The notes under the pieces were generated by a model, which was not told the DNA's origin, made no database searches, and saw only the letters and a program-made list of their open reading frames with translations. The translations under genes and the position numbers were made by a program. From Cunninghamella blakesleeana (Eukaryota; Mucoromycota; Mucoromycetes; Mucorales; Cunninghamellaceae): a stretch of 64,000 nucleotides of DNA. The number at the start of each line of letters is the position of its first letter. The first letter of the stretch is position 1. The DNA is taken from assembly GCA_017871115.1 (NCBI GenBank), contig JAFCIZ010000005.1, forward strand, positions 1,720,501 to 1,784,500, given 5' to 3'. Shown here in pieces: positions 12,173 through 25,352 of the stretch.

Positions 12173-13269
12173 ATAAGGAGAAAAGGGTATAACATATTGA
12201 GAAGTATGATAAAATGGTCGCATCACAGGAGTAAAACAAGGTTGAGAGGAAATAATACATGAAGTATCAGGTGAAGGATAATGATGATATCTCCATGAAA
12301 AATGAGTTGTAGGTGTTGAAGGAGATGTAGTTGTAGCAGCTGCTGTAGTGGTTGAGGAATGCTGTTTTTGTAAAGGTGAAGTAGGAGTAGAAGTTGAGGA
12401 AGAAGAAGAGTGGTGTTGATGGTGATTGGATGAATCATCTAAAAAAGATCTTGGAGATGAAATAGAATCAAAAGTAGAAGAAGATGAGGATTGGGTATCA
12501 TCGTCTGAATCATCATATTCATCTTCTTCTTCATCATCATCTTCAGAATGGAATAGAGTAGTGGAATCGCCATTCATAGTATTAATCTTGTCAACGTCAA
12601 CGTTGTCATGAATTATTTTAGAATGAGGATGGTGAGGAACAAACGTAGTAGTAGTAGTAGTGGTAGTAGTGGTAGTAGCAGCAGTAATAGTTGTTGTAAT
12701 AGATAAAGGTGAAGGTGTATTGGATGAAGGTGATGGAATTGATTTATTGCCATGTTTTTGAGATAAAATCTCATTTAAAGGACGCCATTGTAAACAAGCA
12801 CGTTTGGTTGAATTTTCATGAGCTGTCTTTTGATGTTTAGTCAAAACAGTTTTTCTACCAAAGCTTTTGTTACATCCATCAAACGTACATCGATAAGGTC
12901 GTTTCCCCATATGTATTTTTCTATGTCTTGCTAAGGAACTACTATCACTAAAGCTTTTTCCACAATTATTATAATCGCATACATGAGGTCTTTCACCAGA
13001 ATGTGTACGTATATGTACTTTTAATGCTGATCTCTATTTAAAAATAAATAATAAGTAATTAGATGAATATTTTTAAAAAAAAAAATGCATTATATATATG
13101 TATTTAATAATAGGTAAGTTTTTTTTTTTTTTTTTTTTTACCTGTATAAAGCTCTTTCCACAGTTAGGTTCATGGCATTCATATGGTCTACAAATGGAAA
13201 GTAACACAACGCATTAAATAAACAAATCCAAGTTTTTTTTTTTTTCTTATTTTATTCTATTATTCCATT

Positions 13270-13302
<33 letters not shown>

Positions 13303-13531
13303 GATACATACCTATCATTTGTATGAATTCGTAAATGTCGAACTAAATCAGACCTTCTGCCTATAAAATAAAAATAAAATATAATAAATAACCATTATTT
13401 TAAAAATTCGATTTTTTTTTTTAAAAAAAAAGAAACGTACCAAAAGCTTTTGTACAGTTTTCAATAGTGCATTTATGAGGTTTGTTAGCAGATGATTGAG
13501 GCTCTATGTTGATCAATTCAAGTATATCCAT
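12170..13531 (-). CDS. C2H2 zinc-finger transcription factor, four fingers
   Basis: Exons 13531-13441, 13360-13312, 13187-13142, 13033-12170 give 349 residues. Four tandem C2H2 fingers (about residues 19-135), each C-x4-C-x12-H-x3/4-H, are joined by Krueppel-type linkers ([27 protein letters not shown]). Introns cut inside the finger array, in two cases through a finger. The C-terminal two thirds is Ser/Thr/His-rich with an acidic patch (about [15 protein letters not shown]), a plausible activation region. The finger array resembles a conserved fungal group with [26 protein letters not shown] and GRKTVLTKH helices. DNA target and biological role cannot be read from sequence. The start [11 protein letters not shown] is the first AUG and sits shortly before finger 1. 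Confidence 0.9.
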
Positions 13532-14361
13532 TCAAAAAAAGTAATATAATGATGCTTAATTTTTTTTTTAAAAGGATTTTTTTTATAGGTATCGATTGAA
13601 ATAAGTGTTGTTATAATTTTTTTTTTATAAAAAGGGTGATATTAATATAAGTTTGTTATATATGTTGATACGACTAATAATAATAATAATAATAAATAAA
13701 ACAAATCAAAAGAGCGTATATATAGATTCAAGTTATTAAATAATCATTTCAATGTTTTGTTGTTTATTTATTTATTTATTTGCTGTTGTTGTAGTAGTAC
13801 CTTTAGCATAAAATTAATTAAAATAGATAAATAAAAATCAACAATAAATACGTTTTTAAAAAAAATAAATAAATAAAAAATCAATTTTTTATTTATTTAT
13901 TTTTTCTCGTTATTGATTAATTTAATGATATAAAAAAATTAAAAGAAAATGAAAAAATGAAAGATTGAAAGAAGAAGAAAAAAGAAAAAAAAAGAAAAAA
14001 AAAGAAAAAGGAAAGAGAGAGAAAAGAAAGAAAGAAAAGAGGATATATATATTCAAAATAAAAATTTCAACCACTTGATATATATTTTTTTGTTTCCGTA
14101 ATTTTAGGCTCAGCTTACCGAACATGATGAACTTTCATTTTAATAGGGGAGGAGTCAGTCGAGAGTATAGAAAAAAAAAAAGTACGTATGGTTTTATATA
14201 TATCAAACTTAAACGCGTGAACTTTTATGGTGAATAAAAGTATAAAAAAAAAAAGGATCGACAATTTATTTTTTATCAAAATTGTTTTCTTTCCTTTTTA
14301 TATCATGAAGCACTTTTTTAAGAATGAATCCCATGATAAAGTTTAAATAATTCAAGAATAC

Positions 14362-14399
<38 letters not shown>

Positions 14400-14871
14400 G
14401 TTATATTTGACAAACTTTACTATTATCTCCTCTTCTCTCTTCTTTTGTTCCTCCAGTGTATTTTCCTTTTTATGATCATCCCTTTTTTGTGTAATTTTTC
14501 ACTCAACTCACCACTCATTCACTCCGATGTAAAACCCTTTTCTTGGTATTTCCTTTTTTGTGCACGTGAGTTTGGATATAAATCTCTTTTTTTTTTTTTT
14601 TTTGACTTCCCCTACTTTTTTTTTCACCCGCCCTTTTAAAATGACTTCATTAATGATCTGATTTTTATTTTTTTTTCAAAATCCACATGGAGTCAGATTC
14701 ATAATCATCGCGCGACTCTAAACCCACCAATATTATAAAAGGAAATTTCCAAATCGCTCTCTCTCTTTTTTTTTTAAACTATTTATTGATTGACTGGCCG
14801 ATGAATGAATGAATGCAATGTTTTTTTTTTTGTTTTTTATTTTTATAGTAATGATAATCAAAAAATGCTAT
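13532..14871. other. Intergenic upstream of the C2H2 factor
   Basis: Promoter side of the zinc-finger gene and 3' side of GRC3. It holds a purine-rich tract (about 13950-14040), ACGCGT at 14213-14218, CACGTG at 14563-14568, TCGCGCGA at 14708-14715 and a CTCTCT tract at about 14757-14765. These GC-containing sites stand out in the AT-rich background, but single copies are weak evidence. No gene is seen. Confidence 0.45.
14708..14715. promoter_or_regulatory. TCGCGCGA palindrome
   Basis: A perfect 8-base palindrome of the same type as the group at 26916-27631. It lies about 1.2 kb upstream of the C2H2 factor and 160 bases beyond the GRC3 stop. Function is inferred only from its rarity in this AT-rich sequence. 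Confidence 0.3.
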
Positions 14872-17800
14872 TTATTTTTTTTCAATTTGTGATTTACGCA
14901 TGAGATTATTTCTGTATCTAGTGACACCCCCACCTAAACCTTGAGGCCTATCTTCTGTTAAATAAGGGACATTTCTATAAGGGACTTTAGCAATCCCATA
15001 CCGAGCATCACTTCTTTTATCCAGCATGGCTTGCATAGGTAATTCAATATTTCCTTTTACAATTGAGGTGACTTTACGTAACAAGGAACCGGAAACTGGT
15101 GTAAGAACATACATTTGTCGTTGCTTAGGATTAATGGATCGAATAATACCAAGACCATAACATGTTGTAGTAGATGGATCAGGAGGAGATGAATTAAAAG
15201 ATGAAAAGTATTTTGGTGGAATCTATTTTTAAGAATAAATAATAAAATGAAAAGAAAAAAAAATTAAGGAGGAGTGGATAAGTAACTAGTTTTTTTTTAT
15301 GTAGTTCTATTTAATTATAATAAACTTCTTAATTAAATATATAACAAAGATCTCTTACCATTTTATTAGCTTTATCATCTTGTTTTTCATCTTGTTTATC
15401 CTTATTATTATGATCTTGTTCTCGTTGAGCAAGAGGACCTAAAAGACCTACCACACTACCATTCAAAGCATAGAGCATTTCGCTAAGAGGTACTTCGTCA
15501 TATAAGATCCAAACCCCATGGAATTGTTTAGATGTCCAATCAATTATTCTTGGTCTACGTGCAATTAAACGAGGCGATGCATTCCACCATTGTCCATCAA
15601 ATTCATTACTTGTTTTATCATCACCGTCACTTGTTGATCGACGTCGTTGAGGTTTTTCTATATATTTCAACTGTCGATGTTGTTGATGTTTACCGTACAT
15701 ATAAGATAAAAACATAAAATGCCTTAAATCAGAAGCTAAATAAGCATCTGCCCATGATACAGGCGGTGATGCTTGTGCACTTCTTCTCATAGCCGTACCA
15801 TCATTACTATTATTATTGTTGTGATCATTCTTTACAAGCCCATAATAGGATTCCATATCTACTGTTTGTAAATAAACAATTCTTCTTTCTTGCTGATAAT
15901 GTTGTCCATTGATGACGGTATCGTAAAATTCAGAAGGCAGTTGTCGACCATGATGTTCATGTAATTGAGCTGATTTAAAAGAAAAAACATGTGTCGGTGC
16001 TATGTCATTAATTATTTCAAGTATTAAATCATAACCAAGCCCTTTAATCCACCCATGTGTATTGACGATAAGCGGTAACACGAATTCTGTTGATATTGAT
16101 TCATGCTGCTGCTGTTGTTGCTTCACATTCTTCTCCCATATATCTCTTTCATCATGGAATGCATTTTTTAATTCACTAATACAAGCTAAATAATAATCTG
16201 GATTTTTTTCTGGTGTGCTGTGGCCTATAAAATAACTTCGAATGCTCTGAAAATGGGAATGCGTAAAAGGTGGGCCCAAAATCGGAGAATCAATGATATG
16301 CAAAGTGACCAAACCAGAAGGTGCAAATTCGCTCTGTCCTACGTCCGTTTCCAAGTATGCCACACGTTGGTGACTATAGCATTTATATTATATGTTTGAT
16401 GATGATGTATGTGTATATGTATTAAAAAAATATGAAAAAATATTTAAAATTAAAAAAAATCATTACCAAATTTGCTTTTTTTACTAACATAACATTTTTT
16501 TTTTTACTTTAATCTAAATATATCAATGACTATCACTTACGTATTAAGTAATCTATTGATCATGTATCTACAAAAGGATGATTTGCCGACATTACCACCT
16601 CCACAAACAACAGAAACACTAGGGGTAGAATACTCTATATATTTGAAATAGAAATAAAAATAAATAGGAAAAGGAAATTAGATTTTATCGATCATCGTTC
16701 TTATTTGTTTTTCTTTTTTTTTTGTTTCAAGAATTACCTTTTTCATAATCTATTAGCTGATCTAACGCACTAGACCATGAGGGTTGAATTTGAATTGCTC
16801 TAGCACCATTTGTGGTTTTTGTAATCTAAAAATATTTCATGTTCCAAATTAATATAAAATATAAATTAAGGTTAGAACTTTCTTTTTTCATTCTTTTTTC
16901 CATCAATCAAATATTCATTTATTTATTTTGGGTTGACATACAGGAATAAAATTAGGTAGAGTTGCAGTACTATCATGCTGATGACGATCGGTTTTGGATT
17001 TATCCTTCCTTTTGAAATAATTGGGTTTATTATTGCTAATTTCATACAGATTTCCGAATATAGAAAAAGTGTCTTGCAAGTCATTCATGCCACACCACTC
17101 TAAATTTTTGACAATAATAACAGATTCAAATTCTTGCCAATTAGATTCAAATAATTTCATCAGTTGACCAACATCATAAAAAGTGATATCGAAGGAAGCA
17201 CTGGAGGAGGATGGTATAAGTGTTTTTTCGTATGGAATGGATTGTACTCTCATTAAGGAGGATGTACGTGGCGAGAATACTGGATATAAAGAGACGGTTT
17301 CCCATGGTTCTAACGATTGGTTTAAGGTGGATGGTTTATTTTCTTTAGATGAAATTATGGCTCCATTAATTACTACTGATCCAAATAAAGTCCCGATTAA
17401 TGCATAACCAACAAACACTAATTCCTAATATAATTATAAACAAAAGATCGAGAAAAAAAAATACACAATAAATAAATAAAAATTTTGCCTATATATGATA
17501 TTTCTATCTCTCTTTTTCTTTTACCTCTGACTTTTTTAATCCAATACAAACACATTTTTCACCTTTATGCTTAAAATGTTTAACATTAACTGATTTAAAA
17601 GTAGACACAGATTCAGGGTCACGAATTAAATTTCTAGAAATATATAATTATAATCATGAATATAAATATAAATATATATTAGCTATTATAATCCTTTTAT
17701 TTGTATTTTTAAGTTTTATATATAGATAGTTTAATTACTTTTTTCCTGTTTCCCAATCTCTTGTTTCTATACCAGGTGCTTCAGAGTTGTCATAATCATT

Positions 17801-18787
17801 TTTAGGAATATCTTCTGCTTCACTCTGATCCATTGGTGTAGGAATTTCTTCAGGGTACATATCTTCCATATTCAATAACTTATTTTGTACATTGATTTCA
17901 TTTACATTAAACTCCATGTCTATATCCTTATTATTATTAATGTTGGTTCTACTTGTATCATTATTATTAATTTTATGTTGTAATTTTGTTCGTTTAGTAG
18001 TATTATTATTAGTATTAGTGCAGGTGTTTGATGTGATTATTTTATTCTTTTTTTTATTCTTTTGTTTGTTCTTTTCTTTTTTATTGGATGATGATGATGA
18101 TGATGATGATGTATCTACAGGTATTTGTTCATTCTCTTCCTTTAATTCTTTCTTTTTAGCACGACGTGCTGCTAATGCACTGACATGTTTTATTGGTTGA
18201 GACTTTTCAGTCATTACTACTTGTTCAGACTCTTGTAAATTCATTTTTTCTTCTCTTTCTTTTTCTATTACTACTATTGTAGTTTCTTCTGTGGCTACCA
18301 CTTTTTTATCAGTATCGACTATTTCTGAATTTTCTAATGTATCATTAGCTACAACTGATTCTATTTTTGTTGTTGTTGCTGATAGTGTATTTGTTGAAAT
18401 ATCTCTGTTTGTACCTTCTACTATATTGCTATTATCATTATCATTATCATTATTGGTTTCTATACGTCGTTTTTTATTGAATTTTATCGAAGGTAAAACA
18501 ACTGCTTCTAATGATCGTAACGAAGCCTGGTTGAATGGTTTTCCTATTAAAAATAAATAAATAAATAATAATAGTACTTTAATACTTTATTTCCCTTTTC
18601 ACTGCTAAAATAAGATAAAATAATCGCTTTAAAGAATATAGATCTATATATGCGTTATTTTTTTTTTTTTTTTTTTTGGCTCTTTTCAATTTATACCAAG
18701 TATACCTTGAACTATAGATACATTTTCATTTTCGCTATTATTAAGTGGTCTTTTCTTCGATTTTTTTTTCGAATCAATAAAAGCCAT
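14872..18787 (-). CDS. GRC3: Polynucleotide 5'-hydroxyl kinase GRC3/NOL9
   Basis: Exons 18787-18706, 18543-17739, 17633-17525, 17424-16942, 16825-16738, 16634-16541, 16373-15359, 15222-14872 give 1008 residues. GRC3/NOL9 phosphorylates the 5'-OH of pre-rRNA cleaved at ITS2 by its partner LAS1, in the nucleolus. The N-terminal 300 or so residues are low-complexity, lysine- and Asn-rich (KKEKNKQKNKKKNK, likely nuclear/nucleolar targeting). The beta-rich domain begins near VCIGLKKSEELVFVG; the P-loop is GGGNVGKSS, followed by the Walker-B-like block LETDVGQSE and the C-terminal domain with GLGIIRSINPKQRQMYVLTPV. The protein is longer than yeast (about 630) or human NOL9 (about 700), because of the N-terminal extension and a Gln/Asn/basic insert after the kinase core. 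It is followed on the same strand by the DUF726 gene, 191 bases away. Confidence 0.93.
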
Positions 18788-18978
18788 AAGTATGAATTAA
18801 ATTGAAAAGAAATAAAATAGTAAAGAAGAAAGGAAGTAAAAGTTCAAAAAATAAAAACAGTCTTTTAAAATAAAAAAGCGAAGACGGACTTTTAATTTTT
18901 TTGACAATTGATCATATAAAAAAGTTTTTGATTTTAAAGAGTTCTAGATCAAAAAAAGAAAACTCAATTTTTTTTTTA

Positions 18979-19627
18979 TTATACATTGATTTTTGACATG
19001 ATTTCTTTTAGAGAAGTAGGATAAGAGGTATGTCCTTCTAAATCAAAGGGTACATTTTCAACACCGTTGATGATAACTGGTCCTAACCCGCTTACCTTGG
19101 TTTCTAAAGAATGAAGGCGGTAACAATATGCTATTAAAATAAAAAAATAAGATGCATACAATAAAAATTAAAATCAGCCATATATATATTTAAAAAATAT
19201 TATGATTTTGTATACCTAAAACCCAATCATCTGGAGTATATCCATTAACAAATCTACCAGAAACAACGGAAAGCACATTATGCCAATTTTCATATTCATC
19301 AGATGGTATAGGAGCACCTAAAAGAACAACATTATCAATAGCACCATAAACTTTTCGTCGTTGTAATTCCAACAAACATTCCCAAATAACTAAACATCCA
19401 CAACTATATGCAATCTAATCCAAATAAAACAATAACAATATTAAGAAAAAATAATCAATAAAGACCATGTAAAATACATTATTATTATTATTTTATAATT
19501 ACTAAATCACATGGTCTATTTCCTTGTATTCTTTTTTCTAAAGTATCAGCTAAAACTATAAAAATAAAATTTATTGTATTAATACATAATGAAAACGAAT
19601 CAGTCTTTTATTTTTATATACTACTAC

Positions 19628-19662
<35 letters not shown>

Positions 19663-21397
19663 AATCCGGCTTTTTTACTTCGATCCACAGCGAGCTGCCA
19701 AGGATCATCAATAATGTCAGATACTTTCATTAAAGCGGCAGGAAGGGCAATAGCAGTAAAAAATGCAGCTAACGCGGTTTGTTTAGCAACTTCTAACCCA
19801 GCGTATTTAAGTGCTTGATTAGTAATGAATTTTCGAAATGCATAACCTAAATCTAATAATATATTTGTTTCGTACTCTAAACAATACGTATCGTTTATTT
19901 GCTTTTTATCTTTGAATGCTTCTATCCAAGTCGACTATATTTATTTATATATATAAATAGTAATAAAAAATTAAATTAAAAATAGGGTATGGGTTTATTT
20001 TATATTTGGAGCTATTCATCAAATGAATTTTTGTTTTTTATTTTTAATTTACCGTAGTTTCATTAACCTCTTCTAGTAAAAATCCAGAAATACAAATAGC
20101 GCACTATATATAAATATGCAATATATATCAACAGATTTTGAATATTCTATATTATTATTATTATTATTAATTTTTAAATGTTGAATGAAGCTTTTAAATT
20201 TTAACTACCTTTAATGTTGGGATGGGTGGTATATCTTGATCAACTAAAATTTGCTTAAATCCAAATTGAGACAGCCCTTGCATACGTCGACTAACTTTCA
20301 TACTAGTTAAGCCACCACCTTATAGTATCGTCGAAAAAAATAAAAAATAAAAATAAAAGTAAAAATTGACCCGTTAATTCATATTTATAAGCGTTTCTTT
20401 TCTTTTCTTTTTTTTAATATTCCTATTTATTTTTATTTTACCAGTTAATCCAAAAAGAGAAGTGACTAATACCACACCAGCAGCAGAGGCAAAGAATGTA
20501 GCACCCGTGATACCAACAAGAATAGGGGCCAATAGAGGAGCTGCTAATCCACCAGTTAAAGCAATCAACCCTCCACCAACCGCAAATCCTGCACCTGTAG
20601 CTAACCACCTATATAATTTTTTTTTATTATTTGTTTCTTCCATTGTTTTTTGTGCTGAGTCATTCATTAATGCAGATATTCCACCACCTTCACTTGTGTG
20701 ATCGTGACTTCCATCTTTTCTGGTTTGTTCTTGTAAAGTAAAATATAACTGTTGACCAAGACTACGTTCTACTTGCATCAATTCTTCTCCTTCCAAACCG
20801 ATGGCTTTAGTAAGTAAGTATAAAAAATGTCTGGCCCTTGCATCATAAACAATTTCTTTAGGGTGGTTACCGTCCCTTTATATGATAATAATACACACGT
20901 AAAAAAAAAGTTTATGCGGTTATTATTATTGCTATTTTATCGGAAGCTATGTCGGTATATATTATAGTATATTGTATATACATACTTTAATGTAGTTTGA
21001 TCAATATTTAAAGCAACTGATAGTAAATCTAAGAGTACATCGATTCGAATATCTTTTGGTGTAGTAAGCTGAGAAATAGCTTTTTCCGAGGATATAGTTG
21101 AAAAAGTTCCTATTAGTACATGTATTAAAAAATGAAAAAATGAAGAGGGATATTAACGAATTTTATAAAAGTAGAAAAATAAATAAATACATAGATAAAT
21201 ATACATTTATACATATATATGTTACAATCCGTACCTTTTTCTTCTGGAGTAAATTGAAGATAAGTCATAACCTTTTGCCACCAAGGCGTTGTCCATGTGG
21301 TACCAAGCTTTCTTTCATTTTCTATTAATACTATTTGAATCATTCTAGCTATTGCTAGTTTTTGTTCTTTACTTTTTTCTGGAATGGTTCCTGTCAT
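18979..21397 (-). CDS. DUF726/TMCO4-family alpha/beta-hydrolase-like membrane protein (MIL1-like)
   Basis: Nine exons (21397-21235, 21109-20986, 20875-20442, 20318-20209, 20103-20053, 19934-19661, 19555-19503, 19414-19216, 19130-18979) give 519 residues. A helical N-terminal half leads to a Gly/Ala-rich hydrophobic region (about 190-240, WLATGAGFAVGGGLIAL to VVLVTSLFG) and then an alpha/beta-hydrolase-like C-terminal half ending with HTSYPTSLKEIM. This is the layout of human TMCO4 and yeast MIL1 (YFL034W), the latter linked to an AP-1 clathrin adaptor. The usual nucleophile elbow of the family reads G-[FY]-S-L-G; here it is A-Y-S-C-G, so the Ser stays but the first Gly is Ala. Whether any member is an active hydrolase is unclear. 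The elbow straddles an exon junction, but the alternative splice sites do not restore Gly. Confidence 0.88.
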
Positions 21398-22474
21398 TAT
21401 TTATTTATTTTTAGGCTTAAAAAAAAAAGAAAGGTAAAGGAAAGATAGGAAAAGAAAAGAGCTAAAAAAATATTAAGTTTTTTAAGCTAAAAATTGGGAG
21501 GCGCCTTTTAAATTTTTTTATTTTATAAACTTTATTTTTATATTTTTTAAAGACAAATATAATTTGGGTGTTACTTCGCACACACTACTTGTGGAATTTT
21601 TTATAGTATGCCAGCTTTTTTTTTATATATTTTTTTGTTATTTGTATTAAATGGTTTGCTCATTATTGTTTTATATTTTAAAAACTAAATATAACAATTA
21701 CTTAAACAAAGAAATATAATTAATATTAATACCAATACTTATATTACTGTCTGAAAAAAAAATAAATATAGCTTTGATAATTTAGTCTTTCTTTATCAGT
21801 GTATATAGGTAATTTTATATAAAATAGTTTTTTGTATACACAAACATAGTACTTTGATATTTTATACTTTTTTTTTATTATTATTCAAATCATTAAAAAA
21901 TATAAAAGAAACAGTCGCCAGTATAAAAAATATATCACGTATGAAAAAAAGCGAAGGAAAAGTGGGAAAATAAATATTCAATAGCCCTGCTCGGTTTTTT
22001 TTGTGTCTGTTTTATTTTATTTAGGTACTACTTCGATTACTGAAAGTTAATTTGTGTTCATTAAGAATAAACAATACATATATAAAAGTTGCATGATGAT
22101 TTCCTTTTATGGGTTCCAAAAAATCTTTTAGTATAAATGTAGTAAAATCCATAGTATTTTTATTTTTAATAATATATATACCATAACATAATAATCAATA
22201 GTATATTTTTATCAGTAAAAAATAAGATCTTTTTTTCCAAAATGTTGACTGCATTAGTTTTACCTACAGAAATTAATACCAATTGATTATTGTTTTTTTA
22301 TTATAAAGAGAAAATCATAACAATATTGGTTTTTTAAAGTCGATTGCAATAGTTAATAAAGAGTCATATGTATATATAAACGATCACTTTTAATAATAAT
22401 TATTAATATCAACAAAAATGCATTATATAAATTATATATAAATATAGTATATAAACAAAGAATAAAGAATAAGT
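21398..22474. other. Intergenic, DUF726 / SCI1-like
   Basis: AT-rich promoter side of the DUF726 gene. A GGAGGCGCC patch lies at about 21497. I found no ORF of interest, no RNA and no repeat beyond homopolymers. Confidence 0.5.
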
Positions 22475-23804
22475 TTATAGACCACCTCTTTTCTTCTGCT
22501 CTTCGGCCATTTTTCGAAACATATCCATGGTAGCATCTTCTTTTTGTTTATAGCTTTGTAATTTATCTTTAATAGGCGCTAATCTCTGTTGGTCTCTTTT
22601 TTCTTGGGCACGTTTTTGCATAGCTAATCTTTTTTTAAAATCATTCGCATCTCCACCATTTCCATAGATATCCTCGTCACCAAGTTCAATATCAGGGCTA
22701 GGATCTCTTCTCCTTAAAGCATTAGTAGCTCTTTTTTCTGCTAGTTTCTTTTCTCGCCCTTCTAATTTTGGCACCACTTCCTCTATATATTGATTAGTAC
22801 GCCGTTTTTGTGCTTGATATTCTGCTTTTCTTTCTAATCGCTTTCTTTCCCATTCTTCTTCTCTATCTAGAAAAAATGACAAAAAATGCAAATAAAATTA
22901 AAAAAAAAAAAGAGTAAAAATGGTTAGTATTATGATAAATGTTATATATATACATTTAAAAAAAATTAATAAATAAATTATATCAAATTATTTATATTAC
23001 CAACTTGGTCATTTATATAAGAGGATGATGATGACGGTAAACTAGGTCCAACGTTTGATCTTCTTTTACCGCTGTTACTACTGCTGCTACTACCTTTATT
23101 AATAGGTTCTTTATTATCACCACGACGGCTTGTCATTGAATCCACTTTATCTTTAATATAATCAATTTCTTGTGTATCCAAATTTTTAGCAAATGCCCAT
23201 TTATAGGAAGTTGAATCAGAAGAATCAAGACGTGTAGAATTAATCCCTTTATAATATTTTTCTATTTAATATAAAAAATAATATTATGTATATATATATT
23301 ACTCTATCAATTTTATAATTTTTCTTCTTTTTTTTTTTGGTCTATCCATATATAATATGTTTGCATATATTTACCATCAAGTTCATATTTATTCCATGCC
23401 TTTACAAACTTTTTAAAATAATAATGTGCATCACTAGAGTCTAGTTCGTTAAAATATTTATGCTTTTTTTCCTTAAGCCAAACCCTAAATTCACTTGCTT
23501 TTTCAAAATAATCGTCCTTGTCGATAGCTAATATAATTTAATCAATTTATTGATAGAGTAGAGTAGGGAGAGAAAGAGAGAGAGTAGGTTGTTTGTATAA
23601 GTGTATATGACCATTTATATATATACATATATATATATATATATGTGTATTAATATTGTTATTATTTTATTTAAATATATTTTTACGTTCTATTGAGGAT
23701 GGTAATTCTTTGTTATCCTTTTCTTTATGTTTTGATTTTTTTGAATGGCGTCGTCCATAATCTTCTGAATCAGAATCTTCATATTTATGTTTACGTGAAC
23801 CCAT
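22475..23804 (-). CDS. SCI1-like nuclear protein (style cell-cycle inhibitor 1 family)
   Basis: Exons 23804-23687, 23527-23375, 23261-23001, 22866-22475 give 307 residues. A basic N-terminus (MGSRKHKYEDSDSED, then Lys-rich) is followed by the conserved block KDDYFEKASEFRVWLKEKK and YYFKKFVKAWN...LDEKYYKG, the hallmark of the SCI1-like family seen in plants, animals and fungi. The C-terminal half is a charged coiled coil (REEEWERKRLERKAEYQ to FRKMAEEQKKRGGL). The family is nuclear and has been linked to splicing-associated proteins; its molecular role is poorly known. The gene is divergent from the HAD phosphatase, with 224 bases between start codons, so they may share a promoter. Confidence 0.8.
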
Positions 23805-24028
23805 TTATTTATTTAATAATAATATTAAAGAATAGGAAAAAAAAAATTAAAATGAGAAAGAGAAAAAAAAATTAGCGCAGCCAAAATAATTTAAAAAATC
23901 GGAATTTTAAAAAGTTATAATATATTTCTCACCTTAGATTTTTTTTAAGCTTCGCTTTTACTTCACAGTAACTTTTTTTCTGTTTCTTTTTATTTATTAT
24001 TATTATATATACATATATATATTTCATT

Positions 24029-25043
24029 ATGACTAAAATAACTCACTGTATTTTTGATATGGTACTAATAATAATAATATAAAGATAATAATAATATTAT
24101 TAGCGATATATATATGTATATGCACAAATAGTTATGAAAATAATAATACACGACATTATTAATTTATAGACAACTGTTTAATTAGGATGGTCTTTTATTA
24201 GACACTGAACGTGTATATACCGAAGTAACTCAAATGATTCTTGATAAATACGCCAATGGAGCCAAGTTCACATGGGATGTGAAAAGCAAGCTGATGGGAA
24301 GAACAGGATACGAAAGTGCAAGCATGGTAGTAGAAACATACAAGTTACCTTTAACCGTTGACGAATACCTTCAAATCATGGGAGAGATTCAACATGAGTT
24401 ATTCCCACTTGTTCAACCTTTAGCTGGTGTAGAACGTTTAATCAAACACTTACATGAACAACATATTCCTATTGCTGTAGCTACTTCTTCTACCCGCTCC
24501 AAATTTGAACTCAAAACTTCTAAAAATAAAGAATTATTTGCTCTTTTTGATCATATTGTGTGTGGAGATGATGATGGCATTGAAAATGGCAAACCTTCCC
24601 CCGACCTTTTTTTGGCAGCTCAGCAACGCTTAGGCAATCCACCTTCTGACCAATGTCTTGTTTTTGAGGATGCTGTCAATGGTGTTCAAGCCGCTTTAAA
24701 TGCCAAGATGCACGTATGTCATTTTTTTTACATATATCTATTTTTTTTTTTATTAATTGAATCTATGATGTACTGATATTTATATATATATTTATTTATT
24801 TTTATTAAGGTAATATGGATCCCCGATGAAAATATTTTAAAATTATCTGGTGCAAATGAAACTCATGGTGCAATTGAAGTATTAAAATCTATGGAAGATT
24901 TCGATCCCTCTGTAAATATATATATATATATATATATATATAATAGAAAATAACAAAGAATACTAATCAGGCTTATATTTACTAATTACTAACCTTTTTT
25001 TTATTAAATTTAGAAATATGCATTACCCGGATTTATTATTTAA
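24029..25043 (+). CDS. HAD-superfamily sugar-phosphatase, HDHD1/pseudouridine-5'-phosphatase type
   Basis: Exons 24029-24061, 24186-24713, 24810-24911, 25014-25043 give 230 residues. HAD motif I FDMDGLLLDTE (residues 9-19; nucleophile D10, acid/base D12) is split by the first intron, so the 33-base first exon supplies FDM. Motif II is the TSS of VATSSTRSKF; motif III Lys lies in GKPSPDLF and motif IV is EDAVNGVQAA. A helical cap domain sits between motifs I and II. These are features of the HDHD1/DOG/GPP group, which hydrolyses small phosphosugars or pseudouridine monophosphate. Substrate cannot be fixed from sequence. The last exon codes only KYALPGFII. Confidence 0.9.
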
Positions 25044-25352
25044 ATTTGTAGTTATTTACTCATTTATTATATATATATATATATATATATTTATATTGAT
25101 TGGTTAATTAATTCATTGGTTGACCAATGATAATTTTTAATAAATAAATTAAAGAATAAATGGCATCAACAGTATATACAATGTAGATTTTATTAAATCA
25201 ATTAAAGGAAATGCAATATATAATTATGAAAGAATGATAAAATCTTAAAATGATTGGTATAAAAAGTAAACTAAAAAGATATAAAGTTATGAAGATATGA
25301 TAATATAGTTACAAAAATTAAAGAATAATATTAAATAAAGGATATAAGTATG
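25044..25352. other. Convergent 3' spacer
   Basis: AT-rich 3' ends of the HAD phosphatase and the RCHY1-like gene, with an AT repeat at about 25070-25090. Nothing else seen. Confidence 0.5.

Noticed and set aside
14563..14568. CACGTG as a Pho4/bHLH promoter site
   Set aside because: A single copy about 1 kb upstream of the C2H2 gene with no second site; not enough to call an operator.
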